Of a stretch of DNA of 64,000 nt, positions 1 through 8,745 are shown piece after piece; within the stretch, counting starts at the first letter, position 1; every line of letters begins with the position of its first letter. The stretch covers positions 2,389,001 through 2,453,000 of the forward strand of contig NZ_CP100126.1 of the NCBI RefSeq assembly GCF_024168045.1, in the 5' to 3' direction. Source of the stretch: Dorea longicatena (lineage in GTDB: Bacteria; Bacillota; Clostridia; Lachnospirales; Lachnospiraceae). The notes beneath the pieces are model-generated. The model made no database searches. It was not told the origin of the DNA and was given only the letters and a program-made list of their open reading frames with translations. The position numbers were made by a program, and so were the translations under genes.

Positions 1-602
1 GTCGGAAGTTCTCTCACTTCTATATTCTCTGCCTTCAACAAACGTTTGATATCACTCGTCTCATCCAGCGCAAAATCACTGCCTAAAATTGTCACTGATC
101 TTTCTAAATCAGACTTCCCTGCATTTCTTTCCGGAAGTGCGTCGTAGATCGACTTCCGAAGCTTCTGATCCGGCGTCAGTCCGTGCTTCTGCATGATCGG
201 ATCCATATAACAGCGGATGAAAAAGATCTCCGGAAATCTCGCTTCCAATTCTTCATATACCCGTTCCAGATCACATCCCAGAAAATGATGCAGGCATACT
301 GTAAATAATAATACCGCCTTCGGATGATCGCCTCGTTTCTTTAATACATCTGTCACTCCCTCGATCGTCACATCTTCCAGATTACCATTCAGAAGGTCCT
401 CCTCTTCTACGATCACAAAAGAGAACCTGTCTGCGGCATTCATCTCGGCTGCTGTCAGAACAACTCCCCGCATACAGTTATCCGCACAGACATAGATCTG
501 GATCGCTTCCGGAAGAAGCATTCCCGTATGAACAATATTCCAGTTCCCATGCGCCGGGGAATTGAATTCCAGACCGCTTGATTCTCCGGCTTTCTTTAAC
601 AT
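1..602 (-). CDS. Nitrogenase component 1-like protein, partial (3' end outside window)
   Basis: About 200 N-terminal residues are visible; the gene runs off the left edge. The start ATG overlaps the stop of the upstream NifH-like gene (ATGTTAA), which is tight translational coupling. The N-terminus carries a nitrogenase component 1-like segment with H-G-N-W-N near residue 20, then two cysteine pairs, VCADNC and TVCLHHFLGC, in places where NifD/NifK-type proteins bind a P-cluster-like iron-sulfur centre. The family (Oxidored_nitro) includes nitrogenase, protochlorophyllide reductase, CfbD and many uncharacterised homologues. Membership is inferred from motif layout and from its place next to a nifH-like gene. 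The substrate is unknown. A second subunit may follow beyond the window. Confidence 0.72.
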   Translation of the reverse strand, partial: MLKKAGESSGLEFNSPAHGNWNIVHTGMLLPEAIQIYVCADNCMRGVVLTAAEMNAADRFSFVIVEEEDLLNGNLEDVTIEGVTDVLKKRGDHPKAVLLFTVCLHHFLGCDLERVYEELEARFPEIFFIRCYMDPIMQKHGLTPDQKLRKSIYDALPERNAGKSDLERSVTILGSDFALDETSDIKRLLKAENIEVRELP

Positions 603-1372
603 TTCCATCCCTCCCCGGATTCTTTTGACAACTCATAGATTACTTCCGCAAGCTTTCTATATTCTTCCGCCATCTCACTGCCTGGGAAACACTCCATGAC
701 CGTCTTTCCTTCTTCTTCCGCTTCTGCCACAAGTTCACTGTGAGATAATGTTCCTATCACCTGTGTCTTGAAATCATCTGCCAGCTCTTTTACCTTCTCT
801 TCTTCTCTTGCCACATTTCTGCGATTTAAGATAATCCCTCCAAGAGACGCATATCCACGGGTCTTGAAATTCTCCACTGCCATCGCAATATTTGCCCCGG
901 CATGGATTGCCATATTTTCTCCCGAAGTGATGATAAAGACTTTATCCGCATATCCTTTCCTCATCGGCATAGAAAATCCACCGCATACAACATCCCCGAG
1001 TACATCATAAAGTACAACATCCGGCTGATATACTTCATATGCTCCTGTCTCTTTTAACTTTTCCAGTGCCGTGATAATTCCTCTTCCTGCACATCCAAGT
1101 CCCGGTGTCGGACCACCTGCCTCTACACAGATCACACCCTGATAGCCGGTCCGCACCATATCTTCTAATCTCAGATCCTGCTTCTTTTCCCGGAAGAGGT
1201 CCAGTACAGTCGGCACCGCTTCCCCGTGTCTTAATGCAATCGTCGAATCCGCTTTCGGATCACATCCGATCTGCATCACTTTCAGTCTTTTTTCCGCCAG
1301 TGCCACAGCTACATTAGACACGGTTGTTGATTTTCCGATCCCGCCTTTTCCATATACTGCAATCTTAATCAT
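596..1372 (-). CDS. NifH-like ATP-dependent iron-sulfur reductase (copy 1)
   Basis: This 258-aa protein has the full NifH/BchL/CfbC signature: P-loop GKGGIGKS at residues 9-16, switch I-like DPKADST near residue 40, and the two conserved cysteines in [12 protein letters not shown] and [11 protein letters not shown] that bridge a [4Fe-4S] cluster between two monomers. In this family a homodimer hydrolyses ATP and passes electrons to a component 1 partner. It is slightly shorter than true NifH (about 270-290 aa). It sits between the TM1266-type gene and a component 1-like gene that overlaps its stop codon, so that gene is its likely partner. With no nifB and no nitrogenase-type NifDK nearby, nitrogen fixation is unlikely. 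Confidence 0.93.
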   Translation of the reverse strand: MIKIAVYGKGGIGKSTTVSNVAVALAEKRLKVMQIGCDPKADSTIALRHGEAVPTVLDLFREKKQDLRLEDMVRTGYQGVICVEAGGPTPGLGCAGRGIITALEKLKETGAYEVYQPDVVLYDVLGDVVCGGFSMPMRKGYADKVFIITSGENMAIHAGANIAMAVENFKTRGYASLGGIILNRRNVAREEEKVKELADDFKTQVIGTLSHSELVAEAEEEGKTVMECFPGSEMAEEYRKLAEVIYELSKESGEGWKC

Positions 1373-1379
1373 ACTATTT

Positions 1380-1643
1380 TTATTCTCCTGCTTTCGTAAT
1401 AATATTCGAATACGCCGTCTTCGTGGATATCCCGCTCAGACGACCAATCTTGCCGGATAACGTACTGATCACATCCTGCGGTGCATCAATAGCAATACTG
1501 ATAATATTAATACCTTTTTCCCGATATGGAATTCCCATTCTTCCGATAATATACTGTCCTGCCTCATGAAGCAGATGATTCAATGTCTCGATCGCTTCCG
1601 GATTTTCCACAATGATAGAAATAACTGCCACTCTTGTATCCAT
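1380..1643 (-). CDS. TM1266-type ACT-like putative hydrogenase-system regulator
   Basis: This 87-aa protein has an ACT/ferredoxin-like fold pattern: VAVISIIVEN, then an alpha helix, a glycine-rich turn (QYIIGRMGIPYREKG), INIISIAIDAP, a second helix and a final segment KIGRLSGISTKTAYS. This matches the small TM1266 family, annotated as a putative regulator of [FeFe]-hydrogenase systems and usually found near hydE, hydF and hydG. Here it lies between hypE and a nifH-like gene, which is unusual. The start ATG follows a GGAGGG ribosome site. Family assignment is from memory of the motif layout; its effector is unknown. Confidence 0.75.
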   Translation of the reverse strand: MDTRVAVISIIVENPEAIETLNHLLHEAGQYIIGRMGIPYREKGINIISIAIDAPQDVISTLSGKIGRLSGISTKTAYSNIITKAGE

Positions 1644-1653
1644 TGATACCCTC

Positions 1654-2700
1654 CTAACAGATGCGCGGCAGTAATTCCCCGCCCGGCTGCGGAAGTAATG
1701 CCTGCGTTCCGATCTCCGTCAACATCACTACTTTTCCCGGCTGCTCTTCGGTCACTTCACCGATAATTGCCGCATCCTGTGAATATGGACATACTTTCAA
1801 TGCATCCACGATCGTCTGTGCCTGTTCTTTCGGCGCCATGATCACAAGCCGTCCTTCACATGCAAGATAGAGCGGCTCCAGTCCAAGCATTCCACATACA
1901 CCTCGTACCTCTGGTGCAACCGGAATCTTCGAAGCATCCAGACGAATGCCTACCTGGCTCTGTCCGGCAATCTCATACAGCACAGTTCCGACTCCTCCTC
2001 TGGTCGCATCACGAATCACATGCAGTTCATGCGTTGCATCCATCACTGCTTTTACATTCCCCCAGAGTGGTGCACAGTCACTCGTCACATCCGCATCGAT
2101 TCCAAAATCTTCTCTCGCAAGAAGGATCGTGCATCCGTGTCTTCCTATATCTCCTGTCACAATGATCGCATCGCCCGGTTTTGCAAGATTTCCCGCAACT
2201 TCGACTCCATCCGTGATCTCACCGATACCTGTTGTCGTAATAAAGACTCCGTCCACCTGCCCTTTTCCGGCAACCTTGGTATCTCCCGATACGATCCGGA
2301 CTCCGGCTTCTTTCGCCGTCTTCTCCATTGCTTCTGCAATCTCTTCCAGTTTTTCCATCGGAAATCCCTCTTCGATCACAAATGCACAGGTCAGGTATAA
2401 TGGTTTTGCTCCCATACATGAAAGATCATTGACCGTACCGCAAATGGAAAGCTTTCCGATATTTCCTCCCGGATAGAATGCCGGTGATACGATAAATCCA
2501 TCCGTAGATACTGCCATCTTACCGGCCGGAGGTGCCAGGACGGCTGCATCATCCGCAGTCAGATCCGGATTATCAAAATGTGCTTTGAAGATCATATCGA
2601 TCAGCTCTGACGTCTGGTGTCCTCCCGCACCATGTGCCATCGTCACAGTTTTCCCCACTAATTTCGCTTTTCTTGCTTCGTTATCCACATACTCGTTCAT
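1654..2700 (-). CDS. hypE: HypE, thiocarboxamide dehydratase for Fe-cyanide ligand synthesis
   Basis: HypE accepts a carbamoyl group from HypF on its C-terminal cysteine and dehydrates it with ATP to a thiocyanate, the source of the CN ligands of the [NiFe]-hydrogenase Fe(CN)2CO group. The 348-aa protein shows the AIRS/PurM-like N-terminus with TMAHGAGGHQTSELI and ends in PRIC, the catalytic C-terminal cysteine. The ATG at 2700 is preferred over an in-frame GTG at 2709, because AAGGAAG lies 8-9 nt upstream of the ATG. It follows hypD in the same operon. Confidence 0.96.
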   Translation of the reverse strand: MNEYVDNEARKAKLVGKTVTMAHGAGGHQTSELIDMIFKAHFDNPDLTADDAAVLAPPAGKMAVSTDGFIVSPAFYPGGNIGKLSICGTVNDLSCMGAKPLYLTCAFVIEEGFPMEKLEEIAEAMEKTAKEAGVRIVSGDTKVAGKGQVDGVFITTTGIGEITDGVEVAGNLAKPGDAIIVTGDIGRHGCTILLAREDFGIDADVTSDCAPLWGNVKAVMDATHELHVIRDATRGGVGTVLYEIAGQSQVGIRLDASKIPVAPEVRGVCGMLGLEPLYLACEGRLVIMAPKEQAQTIVDALKVCPYSQDAAIIGEVTEEQPGKVVMLTEIGTQALLPQPGGELLPRIC

Positions 2701-2736
2701 TTTGTCCACTTCCTTGCTATTTTCCGTCTGTTTTTC

Positions 2737-3783
2737 TTATTCTCTTCCATACATATAATATGCTGAACAGGCTCCCTCACCGGATACCATACATGCACCT
2801 ACCGGATGCTGCGGTGTACAGACCTTTCCAAATACTTTACAGTCGGATGGTTTACATTTTCCCTGTAATACATCCCCGCATCTGCAGGCCGGATTCGCCC
2901 TTCCTTCCATCTTCTGAACCTGATATTTCTTTCTGGCATCATACATCCCCCATTCATCACGTAAACGAAGTCCTGATCCCGGTATGATTCCGAGTCCTCT
3001 CCATTCACTGTCACATGCTTCCATCAACGTATCCACCAGTCTCTGCGCTTCTTTACTTCCTTCTTCTGTCACTACACGCGGATAACAATTTACAAAGAAA
3101 GGTTTCCCTTTCTGAAAATGTGTCAACGCAACTGCCAGTGCAGTCAGAAGTTCTTTTGCCGTAAAGCCTGCCACCACACCGCTTACACCTTCCTGCACCA
3201 GTTCTTCACAAAGCTTTGTTCCTGTGATCGCATTGACATGTCCCGGATATAAGAAAATGTCTGCGCTTCCTTTTAATGCTTCGTATGCCTGCGGCATCGT
3301 TTTATTTGCGATCAGCATGGAATAGTTCGTGATTCCTTCTTCTTTTGCTTTTTTGACAGACAGACATCCCGCCGGAGTCGTCGTCTCAAATCCTACAGAT
3401 AAGAATACAACCTCTTCTTCCGGATGTTCTTTTGCATATTTTTCCGCATCTGCAGGTGAATAGACGATATGGATCTTCCCGCCTTCGCTTCTTGCATCTG
3501 CCAGACTCTTCTTACTTCCCGGCACACGCACCAGATCTCCGAATGTACAGATTGTCACACTCTTTTCCAGAGCCAGATAAACTGCCTCATCGATATAACT
3601 TACCGGTGTGACACAGACCGGACACCCGGGACCAGAGATCAATTCTACCTGCTTTGGAAGAAGTTTGCGGATACCCAGACGGAAGATTTCATGTGTATGT
3701 GTCCCGCATACTTCCATGATCCGGACTGCAGGACCGTCATATCCTTCTATGATCTCTCTTGCCGTTTTCTTTCCTTCACTCAT
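2737..3783 (-). CDS. hypD: HypD, iron-sulfur scaffold for Fe(CN)2CO assembly
   Basis: HypD binds a [4Fe-4S] cluster and, with HypC, holds the iron to which CN and CO are attached. The 348-aa protein has the redox and iron-binding motifs CGTHTHE (about residue 26) and GPGCPVC (about residue 52), and the FETTTPA motif. Its C-terminal cluster-binding region is rich in cysteines (CRCGD, CKPSDC, KVC, GAC). Full length is typical. The start overlaps the stop of hypC by one base, consistent with a HypC-HypD complex made in equal amounts. Confidence 0.97.
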   Translation of the reverse strand: MSEGKKTAREIIEGYDGPAVRIMEVCGTHTHEIFRLGIRKLLPKQVELISGPGCPVCVTPVSYIDEAVYLALEKSVTICTFGDLVRVPGSKKSLADARSEGGKIHIVYSPADAEKYAKEHPEEEVVFLSVGFETTTPAGCLSVKKAKEEGITNYSMLIANKTMPQAYEALKGSADIFLYPGHVNAITGTKLCEELVQEGVSGVVAGFTAKELLTALAVALTHFQKGKPFFVNCYPRVVTEEGSKEAQRLVDTLMEACDSEWRGLGIIPGSGLRLRDEWGMYDARKKYQVQKMEGRANPACRCGDVLQGKCKPSDCKVFGKVCTPQHPVGACMVSGEGACSAYYMYGRE

Positions 3784-3992
3784 TACAGAAGTTCCTCCAT
3801 CAACTGATCTGTCTCACTGTCATCTTCATCGGTAATTTTTGCAATGGCGATTCCTGCATGCACCATTACATAATCTCCTGGTTCCAGATCTTCCAGTAAT
3901 TCTGAAGAGACCGATCTTTTTGCACCCCCCGCGTCTACAACTGCCGTACCATCACTGATACGGACTACTTTTGCTGATAATCCTACACACAT
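3783..3992 (-). CDS. hypC: HypC, small HypD partner and Fe(CN)2CO chaperone
   Basis: This 69-aa protein begins MCVGLSAKV, matching the HypC/HybG pattern M-C-[LV]-x-[IL]-P-x-K-V, in which Cys2 binds the iron. The proline is replaced by serine here. The rest fits the OB-like fold (AVVDAGGAKRSVS, LEPGDYVMVHAGIAI). The true start is this ATG, not an upstream in-frame codon, because Cys2 must be exposed after methionine removal. It lies directly between hypF and hypD. Confidence 0.95.
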   Translation of the reverse strand: MCVGLSAKVVRISDGTAVVDAGGAKRSVSSELLEDLEPGDYVMVHAGIAIAKITDEDDSETDQLMEELL

Positions 3993-3993
3993 G

Positions 3994-6333
3994 TTATTTT
4001 CCCTCCTGAATATACTGCATGGCATATGTTGCCTGCCCCAGTGCGATCCCGCCGTCATTTGCCGGGATCAGGTGATGTCTGAGTACGGTAAAATGTTCTT
4101 TTTCCAGACCTTCTTCCACCATTCTCAACAACAGCCGATTTTGGAATACACCGCCGCTTAATGCCACACAATTACATTTTGTTTTCTTTCTGATCTTCCT
4201 GCAGCCACAGATTATAAGGTCTGCCAGCTTTTGATGAAAGATATAAGCTAATTTTTCTGCCTGAATGCCTTCTGTTTTCTTCTCTGTCAGATATTTTATA
4301 AGGCTTCCTGTCTGCATAATCAGCCTGTCTTCCGGCTCTTTCTTTTCTTCATCCGGATCGCTTTCACCATCTGCCGGCTCATCAATTTCCCAGATCTCTT
4401 TCTCATAAGCTTCTGCGGCAAATTCAAGTGCCATCGAAGCCTCCCCTTCGAACGTAGACTTCGTCCGGATTCCGAGAATTGCACTGACTGCATCGAACAG
4501 ACGTCCCGCACTGGTCGATGTCACAGCATTCATTTTCCGGTCCGCCATGGCAAGAAGCACTTTGCATTCCGGTTCACTGCACAGGTTAAGCTTCTTTACA
4601 ATCTCCATTGTCTGTTCTTTATCCTGTGTCTGCTGATAGATCAGTGAAACTGCAATTCGCCATCCTTCTTTAGCAGAAATGTCTCCTCCGATCTGAAGAA
4701 ATGGTTCGATACTTCCCATCCGCTCAAATCCGTGATAATCTGCAAGCAGAAGTTCGCCTCCCCAGATGGTTCCATCTGTACCATATCCGGTTCCGTCGAA
4801 TGCCACGCCGATCACCTGCTCTTTCCGGTCATTTTCTGCCATACAGGATAAAATATGTGCATAATGATGCTGGATCTTTACGGCGGGAAGTCCCAGTTCT
4901 TCTGCAACGACTGTCGAGTTGTATTTTGGATGCAGATCACATGCTGCAACTTCCGGTTCTACCTCCAGAAGTGTCTCGAATCTGTGGATCGTCTCTTGCA
5001 ACGCTTTTACAGTACGGAGATCTTCCAGATCCCCTACATACGGAGACAGATAGAAACGTCCATCCACCCCGATACAGAATGTATTCTTAAGTTCTCCGCC
5101 TGCTGCCAGCACCTGTCCTTTCCACGGCATTGTCACCATCGTCGGAAGCGGTGCATAGCCTCTGGAGCGCCGGATCATATAAGGCTCTCCCTTATAAAAA
5201 TCCATCACCGAATCGTCCGCCCGGATCCGTATCTTCCGGTCATGAGAAAGGATCAGATCACATAGTTGTGACAGTTCCTCCACCGCTTCTTTGTCATCCC
5301 TGCAGATCGGTGCACCGGAGGTATTACCGCTCGTCATTACGAGATAATCCGGCATCTCGATTCCATCGTCATATCGGAATAACAGCATCTGTACCGGAGC
5401 GTATGGGAGCATGATGCCGACTTTTGGATTCCCCGGAGCGACAGACTTGCAAAGACCTGTACTGTCTGCAGATTTTTTCCGTTTTTCAAGTAACAGGATC
5501 GGCTTCTGGTGTCCATCCAGAATCTCCTCCTGTACTTCATTTACCAGACATTCCTGCTTTACCGCTTCCAAATCCCGCGCCATCACGGCAAACGGTTTCG
5601 CCGGACGGTTCTTTAATGTCCGCAGTCTCTGTACTGCTTCCTCGTTCGTCGCATCACAGCAGAGATGGAATCCGCCGATTCCCTTGATTGCCACGATCCC
5701 GCCATCATGAATCATTTTTCTTGTGGCAATGATCGCAGCTCTTCCCCGTTCTTCCCTGCCGGTCAGATACACTTCCGGACCACAATCGTTGCAGCATACC
5801 GGCTGTGCATCATAACGCCTGGTCGCCGGATCCTCATACTCCGAAGCACAGTCCGGACACATCGGGAATTCCTTCATGCTGGTCCGTTCCCGGTCATATG
5901 GAAGTGCATCCAGGATCGTAAGTCTGGGACCGCAGCAGGTGCAGTTGATAAATGGGTGCAGATAACGCCGGTCTTTCGGATCGTACATTTCTTTCTTGCA
6001 TTCTTCGCAGATTGCAATATCCGGCGAGACGAAGATCTCCCCTTTTGTCTTCTCGCTTTCTATGATCTGAAAATCATTGAATTTCCCGTATTCTTCCTCT
6101 TTTACATCTTCTGTATTGATCTTCAATATGGCAGCTCTCTTCGGCGGCTGATTTTCCAGTCTCTCCAGAAAATCTTTTACACATTTTTCCTCTCCCTGTG
6201 CAAAGATTTCCACATAGGGACCTTTGTTACACACACTTCCGGTGATTCCGGCAGCCGCTGCATGACGGCTCACAGTCGGTCTGAAGCCGACGCCCTGCAC
6301 AATTCCGTAGACACGGATTTTCTTTGTTATCAT
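3994..6333 (-). CDS. hypF: HypF, carbamoyltransferase for cyanide ligand synthesis
   Basis: HypF turns carbamoyl phosphate and ATP into carbamoyl-AMP and moves the carbamoyl group to the C-terminal cysteine of HypE. Domains in order: an acylphosphatase-like domain (VYGIVQGVGFRP, residues 1-90); two zinc fingers (CEEC, CTCC, CPDC, CNDC, about 108-185); a YrdC-like domain (IKGIGGFHLCCDA, about 200-380); and a Kae1-like domain (VAFDGTGYGTDG, ALSGGVFQNRLL) to the end. The ATG at 6333 is chosen because AGGGGGAA sits 8 nt upstream; this gives 779 aa beginning MITKKIRVYG. No HypA or HypB gene is seen. Confidence 0.97.
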   Translation of the reverse strand: MITKKIRVYGIVQGVGFRPTVSRHAAAAGITGSVCNKGPYVEIFAQGEEKCVKDFLERLENQPPKRAAILKINTEDVKEEEYGKFNDFQIIESEKTKGEIFVSPDIAICEECKKEMYDPKDRRYLHPFINCTCCGPRLTILDALPYDRERTSMKEFPMCPDCASEYEDPATRRYDAQPVCCNDCGPEVYLTGREERGRAAIIATRKMIHDGGIVAIKGIGGFHLCCDATNEEAVQRLRTLKNRPAKPFAVMARDLEAVKQECLVNEVQEEILDGHQKPILLLEKRKKSADSTGLCKSVAPGNPKVGIMLPYAPVQMLLFRYDDGIEMPDYLVMTSGNTSGAPICRDDKEAVEELSQLCDLILSHDRKIRIRADDSVMDFYKGEPYMIRRSRGYAPLPTMVTMPWKGQVLAAGGELKNTFCIGVDGRFYLSPYVGDLEDLRTVKALQETIHRFETLLEVEPEVAACDLHPKYNSTVVAEELGLPAVKIQHHYAHILSCMAENDRKEQVIGVAFDGTGYGTDGTIWGGELLLADYHGFERMGSIEPFLQIGGDISAKEGWRIAVSLIYQQTQDKEQTMEIVKKLNLCSEPECKVLLAMADRKMNAVTSTSAGRLFDAVSAILGIRTKSTFEGEASMALEFAAEAYEKEIWEIDEPADGESDPDEEKKEPEDRLIMQTGSLIKYLTEKKTEGIQAEKLAYIFHQKLADLIICGCRKIRKKTKCNCVALSGGVFQNRLLLRMVEEGLEKEHFTVLRHHLIPANDGGIALGQATYAMQYIQEGK

Positions 6334-6381
6334 CCGTTTCTTCCCCCTGTCTAAAACATATAGGTTTCCCATATATCCTGC

Positions 6382-7461
6382 TTACACGTTAAGCTTTCCT
6401 GACACTGCAAAATGCGTCAGCGGAATAAATGTCCCTTCAAATCCCGGAATCATCCGCTCCATACACGGATCTGCAAAGATCACATCATATCCTTCTTTTT
6501 CCACCAGCGAAATGAAATCATCCTCTTCTTTCAGACTAATATCATCTGCGGCATCAACATTCAGATCCGTTAAAATCTCCTCTTTCCGCATGAACCATGT
6601 CGCTGTTGTGATTGCTTCTTTTTCCCCGGTTCGTTTTTCGATCTCCTTACGCACTGCATTTGCAATCACCTGCTGCTGTACGATCAGGATCTTCTTTCCT
6701 TGATAATTCACTTCCGGCACAAGTTCTGATGCCAGTGGATAGGCAATCTCATATGGTGTTCCGAACTTCTTTTGCAGATACTGCGCTGCTTTTAATGCTG
6801 CCGGAGATACGACCACATTCTTCGCTGCCAGAGAAGCATTTCTCACTTCATCCAGTCCGTCCCCCATGCCATAGCAGATGGCACGCATTCCCTGGTCTGC
6901 ATATACTTTCCGGATCTTATTTGCTGCCTTCAGGTCACTGACATCCTGCGGAGTCATGCCGATAATCCCGATATGTGGTCTGTCTTTATCATTCATATCC
7001 TCAGACTCTTCGTTCTTGTCACTGAATTTCTCGAACAATGCAAGATATGCCTTTTCTTCTCCCTTGTCATACAATTCCATTCCATCCGTATTCACCGTCA
7101 GGACCGAAAGATCCGTCTTCTTAGACAGCATCCGCTCCAGCGCCCGGTAATCCGTCCCGATCACTGCTGGAACCGGAGTCCCGATCACTGCTGCAAATGT
7201 CACATCCAGTTTTTCTGCCGCATCTGCAAGTTTTGCAACCAGTCTGTCGTCTCTTCCAAGGATCGCATCCATATCACGAAGTCCCGCACTGAATACCGCA
7301 CTTCTGGTTTCAAACCATCTTGGCTCATCGAAGCCGCACACATTTCCCGTACATCCGCCTGCATCACAGATGACCAGCATTCCGCCAAGTTCATATAACA
7401 CCGACACTGCTCCCGACTGATCCGGTGCAAATGGTGTCAGATATTTTCTTAATCCTTTCAT
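6382..7461 (-). CDS. Nitrogenase component 1-like protein, short NifK-like subunit
   Basis: The 359-aa protein is translated just after the NifD-like gene (4-nt gap, GGAGGTG ribosome site inside that gene's end). Near residue 30 it has a cysteine group, CDAGGC followed by NVCGFDEPRW, then AVIGTPVPAVIGTDY, the Rossmann-type segment HIGIIGMTPQD and a C-terminal ISLVEKEGYDVIFADP segment like those of Oxidored_nitro proteins. It is shorter than NifK (about 450-520 aa). It probably pairs with the NifD-like protein as a heterodimer served by the NifH-like protein at 8742-9503. Substrate and cofactor are unknown. Confidence 0.8.
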   Translation of the reverse strand: MKGLRKYLTPFAPDQSGAVSVLYELGGMLVICDAGGCTGNVCGFDEPRWFETRSAVFSAGLRDMDAILGRDDRLVAKLADAAEKLDVTFAAVIGTPVPAVIGTDYRALERMLSKKTDLSVLTVNTDGMELYDKGEEKAYLALFEKFSDKNEESEDMNDKDRPHIGIIGMTPQDVSDLKAANKIRKVYADQGMRAICYGMGDGLDEVRNASLAAKNVVVSPAALKAAQYLQKKFGTPYEIAYPLASELVPEVNYQGKKILIVQQQVIANAVRKEIEKRTGEKEAITTATWFMRKEEILTDLNVDAADDISLKEEDDFISLVEKEGYDVIFADPCMERMIPGFEGTFIPLTHFAVSGKLNV

Positions 7462-7464
7462 CGC

Positions 7465-8745
7465 CTACACCTCCAACAGTCTTTCGCACAAATATCTCAC
7501 ACCCGCATATCCGTACGGCTGCACTTCTTCGTTCCACATCACGTTTTTCACATCCGGATGATAGTAGCAGGCATCTTTGCCAATTGTAATTGTAACCCCG
7601 CTCTCTTCCGGATCATAATACAGCATGGTTGGTTCCATATTGGAAAATACTTTTGTCTGCGGACTCAATTCAGATAAATTCTTCAGGTATACAAAATTCT
7701 CGGCGGTCAGCGTTCCATAGATCTCAGCCACCCGGAATCCATACTTTACAAGTGCCAGTGCCAGTTCGAACGGATCCCCGTTCATACATTCCCCGATGGC
7801 GAAAACTGCATCCGGCTTCGCAGATTTCAAGCGTTTTACGGAATCAAGTGCAGCAGCCTCCGCTTCATGATCTTCGAATGGAATCCCCAGAACATTTCCC
7901 AGTGCCTGATACTGCTTCGTTATCTTATCAATCTGGTACAATCTCCGAAGTTCGATAAACGGAATCTGCAATTTCTCATGAAAATCTTCCGCTGCGAATC
8001 TCGCTTCCGGATGTAATACCAGATTAAAATTCGCCTCTGCCATCGTCTGGTACTCTTCGTAATCCTTGCATCTGGATATCTCGTGTACCGTCTTTACGCC
8101 TGCTTTTTCCAGCATTCCGTATAACTCACAATCATCCATAAGTGGTGAGAAGAATCCCAGCAGATTCACGACATTTCCTTTTTTCTTCTTTGGTTCCAAT
8201 AAAGAATATAAGGACTGACGCACATGCACCATCGGCGGCTTCCGTCCTTCTCTTGTCAGCGCATACATATAACACGGTCTGACCGGAAGTCCTGTCTTTT
8301 CTTCGGATTTTCTGCAGATCCGTTCCATATCTGTTCCAAGAAGCGCATCCACGCAGGTAATGCAGATCATCACAACCGACGGCTTCTTCTCCAGACTGTC
8401 ACAGATCTCCTGTACTGCCTTTGGCACTTTTTTCAGATGTCTTCCCGTTACGATATCGGTCTCATCCATCGTAAGATAAAAGAACCGGTCCTCATACTGC
8501 GGCATGGAACTGATCATGGACGTATTCCGTCCGCAGCATCCCGGTGCCACGATCAGCATAATCGAATCCGGGATCGCAAGCCCCGCTCTCTTTACACCGA
8601 ATCCTTCCGCTCCCGGCGAATTAAATGCAAGCGTCGCCGGAGAACTGTAAATCAGATGCGTATTCGACCGGAACTGCTCCGGAATATCATCCCTTCCCCG
8701 CTTCTGTAATTCTTCTACCGTACAATAATAGGCAGTCCCTCTCAT
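7465..8745 (-). CDS. Nitrogenase component 1-like protein, NifD-like subunit
   Basis: The 426-aa protein shows APGCCGRN near residue 69 and [15 protein letters not shown] near residue 126, the two cysteine positions where component 1 proteins bind a bridging cluster. Later it has [22 protein letters not shown] and [10 protein letters not shown]. The histidine/cysteine pair that holds FeMo-co in nitrogenase could not be recognised, so a nitrogenase-type M-cluster is not supported. The start ATG overlaps the upstream nifH-like stop (ATGA). It is probably the catalytic or scaffold partner of the NifK-like gene just downstream. Confidence 0.85.
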   Translation of the reverse strand: MRGTAYYCTVEELQKRGRDDIPEQFRSNTHLIYSSPATLAFNSPGAEGFGVKRAGLAIPDSIMLIVAPGCCGRNTSMISSMPQYEDRFFYLTMDETDIVTGRHLKKVPKAVQEICDSLEKKPSVVMICITCVDALLGTDMERICRKSEEKTGLPVRPCYMYALTREGRKPPMVHVRQSLYSLLEPKKKKGNVVNLLGFFSPLMDDCELYGMLEKAGVKTVHEISRCKDYEEYQTMAEANFNLVLHPEARFAAEDFHEKLQIPFIELRRLYQIDKITKQYQALGNVLGIPFEDHEAEAAALDSVKRLKSAKPDAVFAIGECMNGDPFELALALVKYGFRVAEIYGTLTAENFVYLKNLSELSPQTKVFSNMEPTMLYYDPEESGVTITIGKDACYYHPDVKNVMWNEEVQPYGYAGVRYLCERLLEV

